The position numbers and the translations under genes were made by a program. A model generated the notes under the pieces. The model did not search any database and was not told the DNA's origin. It was given only the letters and a program-made list of their open reading frames with translations. A DNA stretch of 11,755 bases from Alphaproteobacteria bacterium (GTDB taxonomy: Bacteria > Pseudomonadota > Alphaproteobacteria > MED-G09), in the NCBI GenBank assembly GCA_018658685.1, contig JABHUT010000120.1, positions 1 to 11,755 of the forward strand, in the 5' to 3' direction. Position 1 is the first letter of the stretch. Each line of letters begins with the position of its first letter. Below are positions 1-5,960 of this stretch, in pieces.

Positions 1-59
1 GTAATAATATTTGTAAATGGTTGGGTTAATGTATTTAGAAGATTATTAAGTTTTTCCAT
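1..59 (-). CDS. 5' end of an unidentified leftward gene (partial)
   Basis: Reading leftward from an ATG at 57–59 there are 19 open codons (MEKLNNLLNTLTQPFTNII) before the window ends. A strong Shine-Dalgarno GAGGA (complement of 65–69) lies 5 bases upstream of the ATG, which is the main support for a real start. The same GAGGA plus 5-base layout is seen before the DUF6285 gene. The peptide is too short to name a family, and no function is proposed. It is divergent from the ceramidase-like gene and would share the 60–164 intergenic region with it. The stop codon and almost all of the protein are outside the window. Confidence 0.55.
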   Translation of the reverse strand, partial: MEKLNNLLNTLTQPFTNII

Positions 60-164
60 AAATTTCCTCACATATAATAAAAAAGATGTATGATATAATT
101 AGTATAAAAGATAAATAATAAAAAATAACTATTAAAATTTCTGAAATAATGGATTCATAAATCA
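60..164. promoter_or_regulatory. Divergent intergenic promoter region
   Basis: This 105-base AT-rich gap separates two divergent genes, so it must hold promoters for both unless they are read from further away. On the + strand a perfect extended -10 element, TGATATAAT (91–99), would start transcription near 106 and give a leader of about 60 bases for the ceramidase-like gene. No convincing -35 was found for it, which an extended -10 can tolerate. On the - strand TATACT (complement of 101–106) is a possible -10 for the leftward gene. The two candidates overlap or abut, so the promoters could compete. In DNA this AT-rich such hexamers also arise by chance. Confidence 0.4.
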
Positions 165-1121
165 ATGATCTTTTTTAAAAAAACAAATTCTTTTTTCATA
201 GCATTATCTGCTTCAATACTGTTTTTCTTAATTTACTTTATTTTAGCTAAAGCTGGCTTGATTATTACTCTAGAACCTAATTTATCCATTGGCGATATTT
301 CTCGATGGTGCGAGAGAGTTAGCCCAAGTATTTTTCGTGAACCTATAAACGCTTTCAGTAATGTAGGTTTTATGATTACAGGTTTAATAATGTTTTGGAT
401 TTTATCTAACGAAGATAAAAAAACAAATGATTTTACAGGTTTAACAAATATTTCAATATTATACGCCAGCGTTGTCATATTTCTTGGTCCTGGATCCTTT
501 TTAATGCATGGAACGCATTCATATTGGGGGCAATGGATAGATAATGTCAGTATGGTTACTTATATTATTGTTCCTTGGTTATATAACTTAAAAGAATTAG
601 GTAATTGGTCTTTCAAAAGATTTATAACAACATACATATTGATTGTATTTATTTTTTCTTTATTAAGCTGGTTTTTTGGAACAAATATGGGTATTAACCT
701 TGATTTATTTGGTGTTTCGATAGCTTTATGGATTATATCAGAATTTCTTTATAAATTTTGGGGTAAAATTAATAAATGGTACTCTGGCTTTATTGGGTTT
801 CTAGTGGCTAGTATTTTTGGGATTTTCCCCACGGATATTTTTTCAGATTTAGTAAATTATTGGTGGATAGTTCTTTTTTGGCTTCCTGCATTATTAGCAA
901 ATACTGCTCCAACAAAGACCAGAACATATAACCCATGGTTTTTTCTTGGAATGATAAGTTATATAGTGGCCTTTATAATTTGGCTGCAAGGTTATCCAGA
1001 TACAAAATTTTGTAATCCTGATTCATTTATACAACCACATGGTATTTGGCATTTAATAACTGCTTTTGCAACTTGGTGTTTCTTTAAATTTTATAGAACA
1101 GAAAAAATTATAGAAAAGTAA
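165..1121 (+). CDS. Ceramidase-like membrane hydrolase (CREST superfamily)
   Basis: Predicted multi-pass inner-membrane protein of 318 residues with about eight to ten hydrophobic segments (for example 9–30, 61–80, 96–114, 152–171, 207–222, 258–274 and 292–309). It matches the alkaline ceramidase family: WCE at 48–50 followed by an EP-NAFSN segment (59–66), then GSFLMHGTHSYWGQWID, and HGIWH near the C-terminus. By alignment from memory to human ACER3, the Zn ligands and catalytic residues are all present: S111, H115, D126 (the same S-x3-H-x10-D spacing), H292 and H296. The ACER3 calcium-site residues are only partly kept (W48, E50 and probably E59 remain). Family members hydrolyse the amide bond of ceramides or related lipids. 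The true substrate here is unknown and need not be a sphingolipid. The ATG at 165 has only a weak upstream GGA. The next gene starts 63 bases downstream on the same strand, so co-transcription is possible. Confidence 0.8.
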   Translation: MIFFKKTNSFFIALSASILFFLIYFILAKAGLIITLEPNLSIGDISRWCERVSPSIFREPINAFSNVGFMITGLIMFWILSNEDKKTNDFTGLTNISILYASVVIFLGPGSFLMHGTHSYWGQWIDNVSMVTYIIVPWLYNLKELGNWSFKRFITTYILIVFIFSLLSWFFGTNMGINLDLFGVSIALWIISEFLYKFWGKINKWYSGFIGFLVASIFGIFPTDIFSDLVNYWWIVLFWLPALLANTAPTKTRTYNPWFFLGMISYIVAFIIWLQGYPDTKFCNPDSFIQPHGIWHLITAFATWCFFKFYRTEKIIEK

Positions 1122-1184
1122 AAAAAATACTTCCATTATTAGAAAGAATTTGCTGTATAAGATTATAAAAAATGAGGAGCTTTC
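1122..1184 (+). promoter_or_regulatory. Intergenic leader with strong ribosome binding site
   Basis: This 63-base gap contains GAGGAG (1174–1179), a near-ideal Shine-Dalgarno five bases before the ATG at 1185. It fixes the start of the HMG-CoA-synthase-like gene. A possible -10, TATAAG at 1156–1161, lacks a good -35 and is weak. No hairpin with a T-run was seen, so readthrough from the ceramidase-like gene is plausible. Confidence 0.55.
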
Positions 1185-2639
1185 ATGTCTGATGTAGGAA
1201 TTTCATCAATTGCTGGATATTTACCACGTTTAAGATTGTCAAAAAAGACAGTTTCAAGTGCCAATTCATGGCTTGCCCCTAATTTAGTTGGTAAAGGGAA
1301 GGGCACTAGATCAATGGCTAATTGGGATGAAGACAGTGTAACAATGGCAGTTGAGGCTGTTAGAAGGATTTTAGGCGGTGATGATGATCGATCTCATGTC
1401 GATACCTTATTTTTTGCTTCAACAACAATGCCCTTTGTTGACAGATTAAATTCCGGAATAATGCGGGCTGCATTAACTTTAGAAGAAGAAACACAATGTA
1501 TTGATATTTCCTCAACATTAAAATCAGGTACATCTGCACTCATTCAAGCCATTGATAAAGTTAAGAGTGGTAATAGTAATTATTCAATTGTTTCTGCTGC
1601 TGATAAAAGAAAAACTAGATCAGCTAGTTCTCAAGAGCTAGACTTTGGAGATGGTTCAGTTGCTATAGCCGTTGATACTAAAAATTTAATTGCAAAATAC
1701 ATTAATAGTTCATCATTAAGCATTGATTTTGTTGATCATTTTCGAGGTCCTGGAGAAGAATTTGATTATAATTGGGAAGAGAGATGGGTAAGGGATGAAG
1801 GTTATTTAAAGATTGTACCAAAAGCAATTAAGGATTTATTTACAAAAGCTAATATTTCTGGGTCAGATATCGATCATTTTATACTTCCTAGTGTCTTTCC
1901 GAGAGTTGATCAAATGATTGCTAAAAAGTGTGATATTAATCCAGAAAATGTGGCTGGTAACTTAGCTCAAAGTGTTGGTGATACTGGTTCAGCGCATTCA
2001 CTTTTAATGTTTGCGTCTGTTTTAGAAAAAGCAAAACCAGGTGAAAAAATTCTTATTTGCGGATTTGGAGGCGGATCTGATGTTTTATTATTTGAAGCAA
2101 CGGATAATATTAAAAACTTTAAACCACAGCAAACTATTGAAAATCTCTTAGAAACCGGAGTTGAAGAAAACAATTATATGAAATTCCTAACCTTTAATGA
2201 TACCGTTAAATGGGAAAGGGGAATGAGGGGTGAGCAAGATAGAAAAACAGCCTTAACAACCCTATATCGACATAATGACGCCATTATGGGTCTAGTTGGT
2301 GGCAAATGTTCAAAAACAGGTACTATTCAATACCCGGCCTCACCAATATCTGTTAGTCCAAATAGCCCTGAGCTAAATACTCAGGAGCCTTATAAATTTG
2401 CAGAAAAGAAGGCCAAAATTTTATCTTGGTCTGCCGATTACCTTTCTTTTTCTGTTAATCCTCCCAATCATTACGGCGTTGTTGATTTTGAAGAGGGCGG
2501 AAGAATTATGGTAGATTTTACCGATATAGAAAAAGGTGATATAGATTCGGGTATGCAGGTTAAAATGGTTTTTCGTGTTAAAATTGTTGATGAGCAAAGA
2601 GGTTTCACAAGATATTTTTGGAAAGCAATACCAGTTTAA
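1185..2639 (+). CDS. HMG-CoA-synthase-like thiolase-fold protein fused to a DUF35-type OB-fold
   Basis: 484 residues. Residues 1–325 form a KAS III/HMG-CoA-synthase-like thiolase fold (SIAGYLPRLRLSK at the start, DFGDGSVAIAV at 153–163, GFGGGSDVLLFEA at 293–305). Residues about 333–484 form a C-terminal DUF35-like OB-fold (GGKCSKTGTIQYP at 372–384, then beta-rich sequence). Aligned from memory to archaeal HMG-CoA synthase, the three catalytic positions are changed: Glu to T80, Cys to L112 (TLKSGT in place of ACKAGT) and His to I233. The zinc ribbon usually found before the OB-fold has lost its cysteines except C375 (CSKT for CxxC, ISVSPNS for the second pair). The protein is therefore unlikely to form an acyl-enzyme itself. 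I infer a structural and CoA-binding subunit for the thiolase 50 bases downstream. This loss probably typifies the bacterial family and is not a local mutation, because the frame is intact. A true HMG-CoA synthase is the less likely alternative. Confidence 0.82.
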   Translation: MSDVGISSIAGYLPRLRLSKKTVSSANSWLAPNLVGKGKGTRSMANWDEDSVTMAVEAVRRILGGDDDRSHVDTLFFASTTMPFVDRLNSGIMRAALTLEEETQCIDISSTLKSGTSALIQAIDKVKSGNSNYSIVSAADKRKTRSASSQELDFGDGSVAIAVDTKNLIAKYINSSSLSIDFVDHFRGPGEEFDYNWEERWVRDEGYLKIVPKAIKDLFTKANISGSDIDHFILPSVFPRVDQMIAKKCDINPENVAGNLAQSVGDTGSAHSLLMFASVLEKAKPGEKILICGFGGGSDVLLFEATDNIKNFKPQQTIENLLETGVEENNYMKFLTFNDTVKWERGMRGEQDRKTALTTLYRHNDAIMGLVGGKCSKTGTIQYPASPISVSPNSPELNTQEPYKFAEKKAKILSWSADYLSFSVNPPNHYGVVDFEEGGRIMVDFTDIEKGDIDSGMQVKMVFRVKIVDEQRGFTRYFWKAIPV

Positions 2640-2689
2640 TAATTAAGTTTTTTATAATATAGTTTATTTAAATAAATACGGAGAAATTC
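2640..2689 (+). promoter_or_regulatory. Short operon spacer with ribosome binding site
   Basis: The 50-base spacer holds GGAG at 2680–2683, six bases before the thiolase ATG. A TATAAT at 2653–2658 could be an internal -10 but has no -35 partner at the expected distance. The spacing and shared strand suggest the two genes are read as one transcript. Confidence 0.5.
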
Positions 2690-3892
2690 ATGGCCACTGG
2701 AATTAGAGATAAAGTTGCAATACTAGGAATGGGATGTTCTAAATTTGGAGAACGTTGGGATGCTAGTCCAGAAGATTTAATGGTTGAATCATATGTTGAG
2801 GCTATGGAAGATGCTGGCATTGAGCCTAACCAATTAGATGCAGCTTGGTTTTCTCATCATATAGACGATATTGGAGCTGGTAAGGGTGGTACACCAATGT
2901 CTATAGCCTTAAGACTTCCAAATATTGCTGTAACAAGAGTCGAGAATTATTGTGCTTCTGGCTCAGAAGCATTTAGAGGTGCTGTTTATGCTGTTGCTGC
3001 AGGAGCTGCTGATATTGCAATAGCCGTTGGTATGGAAAAATTAAAAGATACTGGTTTTGGTGGATTGTCGCCAACAAATTATGGAACACTTACACCTCAG
3101 ATTGGCCCCTCTGGATCTGCGCCAGGTAATTTTGCTCAACTTGCTTCTGCTTACAGAGCGAAGCATGGTGTTTCAGCAGAAGATCTTAAAAGAGCTATTG
3201 CTCATGTTTCAGTTAAAAGCCATGCAAATGGTGCAAAAAATCCAAAAGCTCATCTGCAAAAGGAAGTAACTGAAGAGCAAGTTTTAAATGCTCCAATGAT
3301 AGCTGAACCGCTTGGTCTTTTTGATTGTTGTGGTGTCTCTGATGGTGCGGCAGCTGCGATTGTCACAACTCCAGAAATAGCTAAGAGCTTAGGTAAAGAT
3401 AACTTAATATCAGTTAAAGCTCTTCAGCTAGCTGTTTCTAATGGTCTTGAAAACCAACATAATAGTTGGGATGGTTCATACTTCCATACTGTAAGGGTTG
3501 CAGCAAAAAAAGCTTATGCTGAAGCCGGTATTACAAAGCCTAGAGAACAAGTGTCAATGATGGAAGTTCATGACTGCTTCTCTGTAACAGAATTGGTCAC
3601 TATGGAAGATTTGTTTATTTCAGATGAGGGAAATGCAGTGAAAGACGTCATGGATGGTTTTTATGACGCTGATGGAAAGGTTCCTTGTCAGATAGATGGT
3701 GGTTTAAAATGTTTTGGTCATCCTATTGGCGCCTCAGGGCTTAGAATGCTGTATGAAATGTATCTTCAGTTACAAGGTAAAGCTGGTGCGAGACAACTTA
3801 GTAATCCCTCTATTGGATTAACTCATAATTTAGGTGGTCAACCAGCAAATAATGTATGTTCAATAGCTATAATTGGCGCTTTGGATGCTTAA
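2690..3892 (+). CDS. SCP-x type thiolase (acetyl-CoA acetyltransferase family)
   Basis: 400 residues, the usual length for a thiolase. It shows the catalytic nucleophile C88 in NYCASGSEA, the HDCF motif at 294–297, GHPIGASG at 343–350, and GLTHNLGG at 376–383 where classical thiolases have CxG. Replacement of CxG and presence of HDCF mark the SCP2/SCP-x branch, where the Cys of HDCF (C296) is thought to serve as the second catalytic cysteine. All catalytic motifs look intact, so the enzyme should cleave or form beta-keto thioesters with CoA. It lies 50 bases after the HMGCS-like/OB-fold gene. In archaeal HMGCS–thiolase–DUF35 and bacterial PhlACB complexes such partners assemble around a thiolase of this branch. 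The substrate cannot be read from sequence. Its TAA overlaps the stop of the convergent DUF6285 gene. Base composition looks less AT-rich than the phosphotransferase gene (impression, not computed). Confidence 0.9.
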   Translation: MATGIRDKVAILGMGCSKFGERWDASPEDLMVESYVEAMEDAGIEPNQLDAAWFSHHIDDIGAGKGGTPMSIALRLPNIAVTRVENYCASGSEAFRGAVYAVAAGAADIAIAVGMEKLKDTGFGGLSPTNYGTLTPQIGPSGSAPGNFAQLASAYRAKHGVSAEDLKRAIAHVSVKSHANGAKNPKAHLQKEVTEEQVLNAPMIAEPLGLFDCCGVSDGAAAAIVTTPEIAKSLGKDNLISVKALQLAVSNGLENQHNSWDGSYFHTVRVAAKKAYAEAGITKPREQVSMMEVHDCFSVTELVTMEDLFISDEGNAVKDVMDGFYDADGKVPCQIDGGLKCFGHPIGASGLRMLYEMYLQLQGKAGARQLSNPSIGLTHNLGGQPANNVCSIAIIGALDA

Positions 3893-3910
3893 TTAGTCTT
3901 TTCATCCAAA
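3880..3910. terminator. Possible hairpin spanning the convergent stop codons
   Basis: TTTGGATG (3880–3887) pairs perfectly with CATCCAAA (3903–3910) around a 15-base loop that contains both stop codons. The stem is 8 bp with a GGATG core. No T-run follows on either strand, so it is not a textbook intrinsic terminator. It is the only candidate seen for ending the two converging transcripts, and a stem of this size can occur by chance. Confidence 0.25.
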
Positions 3911-4260
3911 TATGCTGAATAATTTGGTTGATCTATACTTAACTTTTCCATGGTAGTTTTGAATAAATGATCAATTAAATCATTATTATTAATATCTATT
4001 TCTTCATAATCTATTTTTTGACATAGAATTTTATTCAATTCATTAAGGTCTTTATCCATTTTAAGAATTTCTTTTAGCCTATTTTTTTCAAATCGATTAT
4101 TTTTCTCTTCTAATTTTAGTTGCCTTAAAATTATTTGTAATGAATTTTTTGCAACATGAGCGTGAAATCTTTTTTGACCAACTAATTCATCAATTATATC
4201 ATTTTCAATAAACTCTATTACTGAAGTAATTAACTCCTCCTTTGATGGTGGATTATTCAT
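3889..4260 (-). CDS. DUF6285 family protein, partner of the phosphotransferase
   Basis: 123 residues from the ATG at 4258–4260. This start is preferred over an ATG at 4270–4272 because GAGGA (complement of 4266–4270) sits 5 bases before it, while the upstream ATG has no ribosome binding site. The N-terminal half carries the DUF6285 pattern as I remember it: PPSKEELI, then VIEFIENDIID, then RFHAHVAKNSLQIILRQL. The rest is a charged, mostly helical segment. The gene overlaps the end of the phosphotransferase gene by 8 bases, so translation is probably coupled. In Pseudomonas putida the small protein LvaB is encoded next to kinase LvaA and is needed for its activity. I infer a similar accessory role here, but the equation of LvaB with DUF6285 is from memory. 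Its stop codon overlaps that of the thiolase gene. Confidence 0.78.
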   Translation of the reverse strand: MNNPPSKEELITSVIEFIENDIIDELVGQKRFHAHVAKNSLQIILRQLKLEEKNNRFEKNRLKEILKMDKDLNELNKILCQKIDYEEIDINNNDLIDHLFKTTMEKLSIDQPNYSAYLDEKTN

Positions 4261-5260
4261 ATCTATCCTCATTATCTATTAATCTTAGTAAATCTATTTC
4301 AGTCTCAGAGCTTCTTCTTCCAATAGCAGCTCTATCAACACTTCTGTCATATCCTGATTTATAAGCATCATACATTTTTAAACACATTATTCCCCATTTT
4401 AGGGTACCTAAAATCTCCCAAAACTTTAAAGATTCTTTATTTAGCTTCTTCTTAGATGATTGCTCATATGCGTTATAAAAATCATTTCTTAGTCCAAATC
4501 CACCAACAGGTAGCTTAATCTTACCAAATCTCCAGCTATTAACACAAATCCAAGCTAAATCCTCGTGACGATCACCTAAATGAAGCAATTCCCAATCGAG
4601 AATTGATTTTATTCCTATTGATGAGGATACAACAATATTACCATTTCTATAATCACCATGAACTAAACATTTATTAGTGACTGGTGGTATATTTTTCTCT
4701 AGCCATTTAAAGCTTAAATTAAAAACAGGAATATTAAGTGAATAATCTTGATAGATATTTTTATATTTTCTCATTTCATCTATTCCAGTCGATGTATTTA
4801 AATCTTTTATATTTTGATACGGAATAGAATGTATTTTTCCTAGAATTTCACCACACTGAGATGCGAGATTAGGTTTTAATAATTTTACTGATCGGTTTTC
4901 AACGATTTTATTTCCAAGTGTAATTCCATCAATAAATTCCATAAAGAAGCTTTCACCAAGTTCATGATCTTTATCAACATTATAAATAATTTTAGGAACT
5001 GGAATTTTTTGTTTGTAAGCCACAGCCATAACTTCGGATTCTATCGATAGCGAAAGAGGGGGATATAAATTTTCTTTTTCAGAAATTCTTGAATAGTGTC
5101 TTCTAAAGACAATTTTATTTTCAGTATTATTATCTAAATACTTAATAATCCAAATTTCATTGCTTGATCCTCCGGACATTTTATTTATTTCAAAAATTGA
5201 ATTAAATTTAGTATCCTTTTTAGTTAAATACTCTTTTATTTTATTTTTTATATCGATCAT
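4253..5260 (-). CDS. Phosphotransferase of the APH/ACAD10-like family (LvaA-like)
   Basis: 335 residues with an aminoglycoside-phosphotransferase (protein-kinase-like) fold. Seen directly: a glycine-rich start MSGGSSNEIW (28–37), VFRRHYSR (51–58) in the strand that normally carries the ATP-contacting basic residue, HGDYRNGN (201–208) with catalytic D203 and N208, and LDWE (221–224) with the metal-binding D222, followed by LGDRHEDLAW. These are typical of the ACAD10/ACAD11 kinase domain and its bacterial homologues, not of antibiotic-resistance kinases. Known members phosphorylate the hydroxyl of 4-hydroxyacyl-CoA. It is probably cytosolic. Together with the overlapping DUF6285 gene it resembles LvaA–LvaB. 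The acyl-CoA dehydrogenase that normally finishes this chemistry is not in the window. The ATG at 5258–5260 has no clear Shine-Dalgarno. The specific substrate is unknown. Confidence 0.85.
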   Translation of the reverse strand: MIDIKNKIKEYLTKKDTKFNSIFEINKMSGGSSNEIWIIKYLDNNTENKIVFRRHYSRISEKENLYPPLSLSIESEVMAVAYKQKIPVPKIIYNVDKDHELGESFFMEFIDGITLGNKIVENRSVKLLKPNLASQCGEILGKIHSIPYQNIKDLNTSTGIDEMRKYKNIYQDYSLNIPVFNLSFKWLEKNIPPVTNKCLVHGDYRNGNIVVSSSIGIKSILDWELLHLGDRHEDLAWICVNSWRFGKIKLPVGGFGLRNDFYNAYEQSSKKKLNKESLKFWEILGTLKWGIMCLKMYDAYKSGYDRSVDRAAIGRRSSETEIDLLRLIDNEDRYE

Positions 5261-5315
5261 TTTAATCTATTTAGTAATAGTTTTTTATATAGCTATTTTA
5301 TGATACAAACTAATT
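5261..5315. promoter_or_regulatory. Compact divergent promoter region
   Basis: Fifty-five very AT-rich bases separate the leftward phosphotransferase and the rightward DUF502 gene. TATGAT at 5299–5304 is a possible -10 for the rightward gene. It would start transcription near 5311, only about five bases before the ATG, and no Shine-Dalgarno is present, so the mRNA may be nearly leaderless. Several A/T hexamers could serve the leftward gene, but none stands out. Confidence 0.3.
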
Positions 5316-5960
5316 ATGACAAACACTAAAGAAACAAAATTAAAATTAAAACCTAGTCTTTTTAGTAAAATAAGAACTTATTTTTTAACTGGTATTGTTG
5401 TTGCGGCCCCAATAACCGTTACTGGTTGGGTGGCTATTTGGTTTATTCAGTCTGTGGATGGCTGGTTTTCACCTTTTGCTCCTGACAGTTTTGATAGTTT
5501 ACCTGTTAGTATTCCTGGTTTTGGAATTATTTCAGCATTTATTATACTAACATTACTGGGCGCACTAACTTCAAATTTCTTTGGTAATGCTATTATTAGT
5601 TACGGAGAGAGACTTGTAGATAGATTGCCAATTGTTAGAAATATTTACGGTGCTTTAAAGCAAATTTTCCAGACAATTGCTTCAAAATCAGAAAATAATT
5701 TCCAGCGTGTTGTAATGTTAGAATATCCAAGAAAGGATTGCTGGGCAATTGCTTTTGTAACAACTGAGGCCAAAGGTGAAATAAAATCTAATCATGATAA
5801 GGATTTGTTATGTGTATTTTTACCTACAACACCAAATCCAACTTCAGGTTTCTTATTATTTGTTCCAAAGGAAGAGGTTATTGAATTAGATATGTCAGTT
5901 GAAAGTGCGGCTAAGTTAATTATATCGGCTGGATTAGTTATGCCTGAGAAAAAATCTTAA
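5316..5960 (+). CDS. DUF502 family inner-membrane protein
   Basis: 214 residues, typical for the family. There is a positively charged N-terminus (KLKLKPSLFSKIR), transmembrane segment 1 at about 21–45 (TYFLTGIVVAAPITVTGWVA onward) and segment 2 at about 69–90 (FGIISAFIILTLLGALTSNF). A soluble C-terminal domain follows, with the family's marker stretches RLPIVRNIYGALKQ (103–116) and PTTPNPTSGFLLFVP (170–184), and SAAKLIISAG near the end. The family has no established biochemical function that I can state. Its position beside recG is one I recall from other alphaproteobacteria. No Shine-Dalgarno precedes the ATG. The TAA overlaps the recG stop codon in the opposite strand. Confidence 0.88.
   Translation: MTNTKETKLKLKPSLFSKIRTYFLTGIVVAAPITVTGWVAIWFIQSVDGWFSPFAPDSFDSLPVSIPGFGIISAFIILTLLGALTSNFFGNAIISYGERLVDRLPIVRNIYGALKQIFQTIASKSENNFQRVVMLEYPRKDCWAIAFVTTEAKGEIKSNHDKDLLCVFLPTTPNPTSGFLLFVPKEEVIELDMSVESAAKLIISAGLVMPEKKS

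Noticed and set aside
233..478. Leftward open frame inside the ceramidase-like gene
   Set aside because: It lies opposite a gene with clear family motifs, shows no recognisable domain, and has no supporting ribosome binding site that I could see.
1967..2173. Leftward open frame inside the HMGCS-like gene
   Set aside because: It is antisense to a well-supported coding region and resembles no known protein.
3057..3269. Second rightward frame inside the thiolase gene
   Set aside because: It overlaps the conserved thiolase frame, and its leucine-rich low-complexity product looks like a frame-shifted reading.
3424..3433. Short palindrome CAGCTAGCTG in the thiolase gene
   Set aside because: Ten-base palindromes are expected by chance several times in a window this size.
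4261..4272. Upstream ATG adding four residues to the DUF6285 protein
   Set aside because: No ribosome binding site precedes it, whereas GAGGA lies 5 bases before the ATG at 4258–4260.
4253..5260. Aminoglycoside resistance gene
   Set aside because: The kinase fold is shared, but the motifs (VFRRHYSR, HGDYRNGN, LDWELLHLGD) and the DUF6285 neighbour point to the acyl-CoA-linked ACAD10/LvaA branch.
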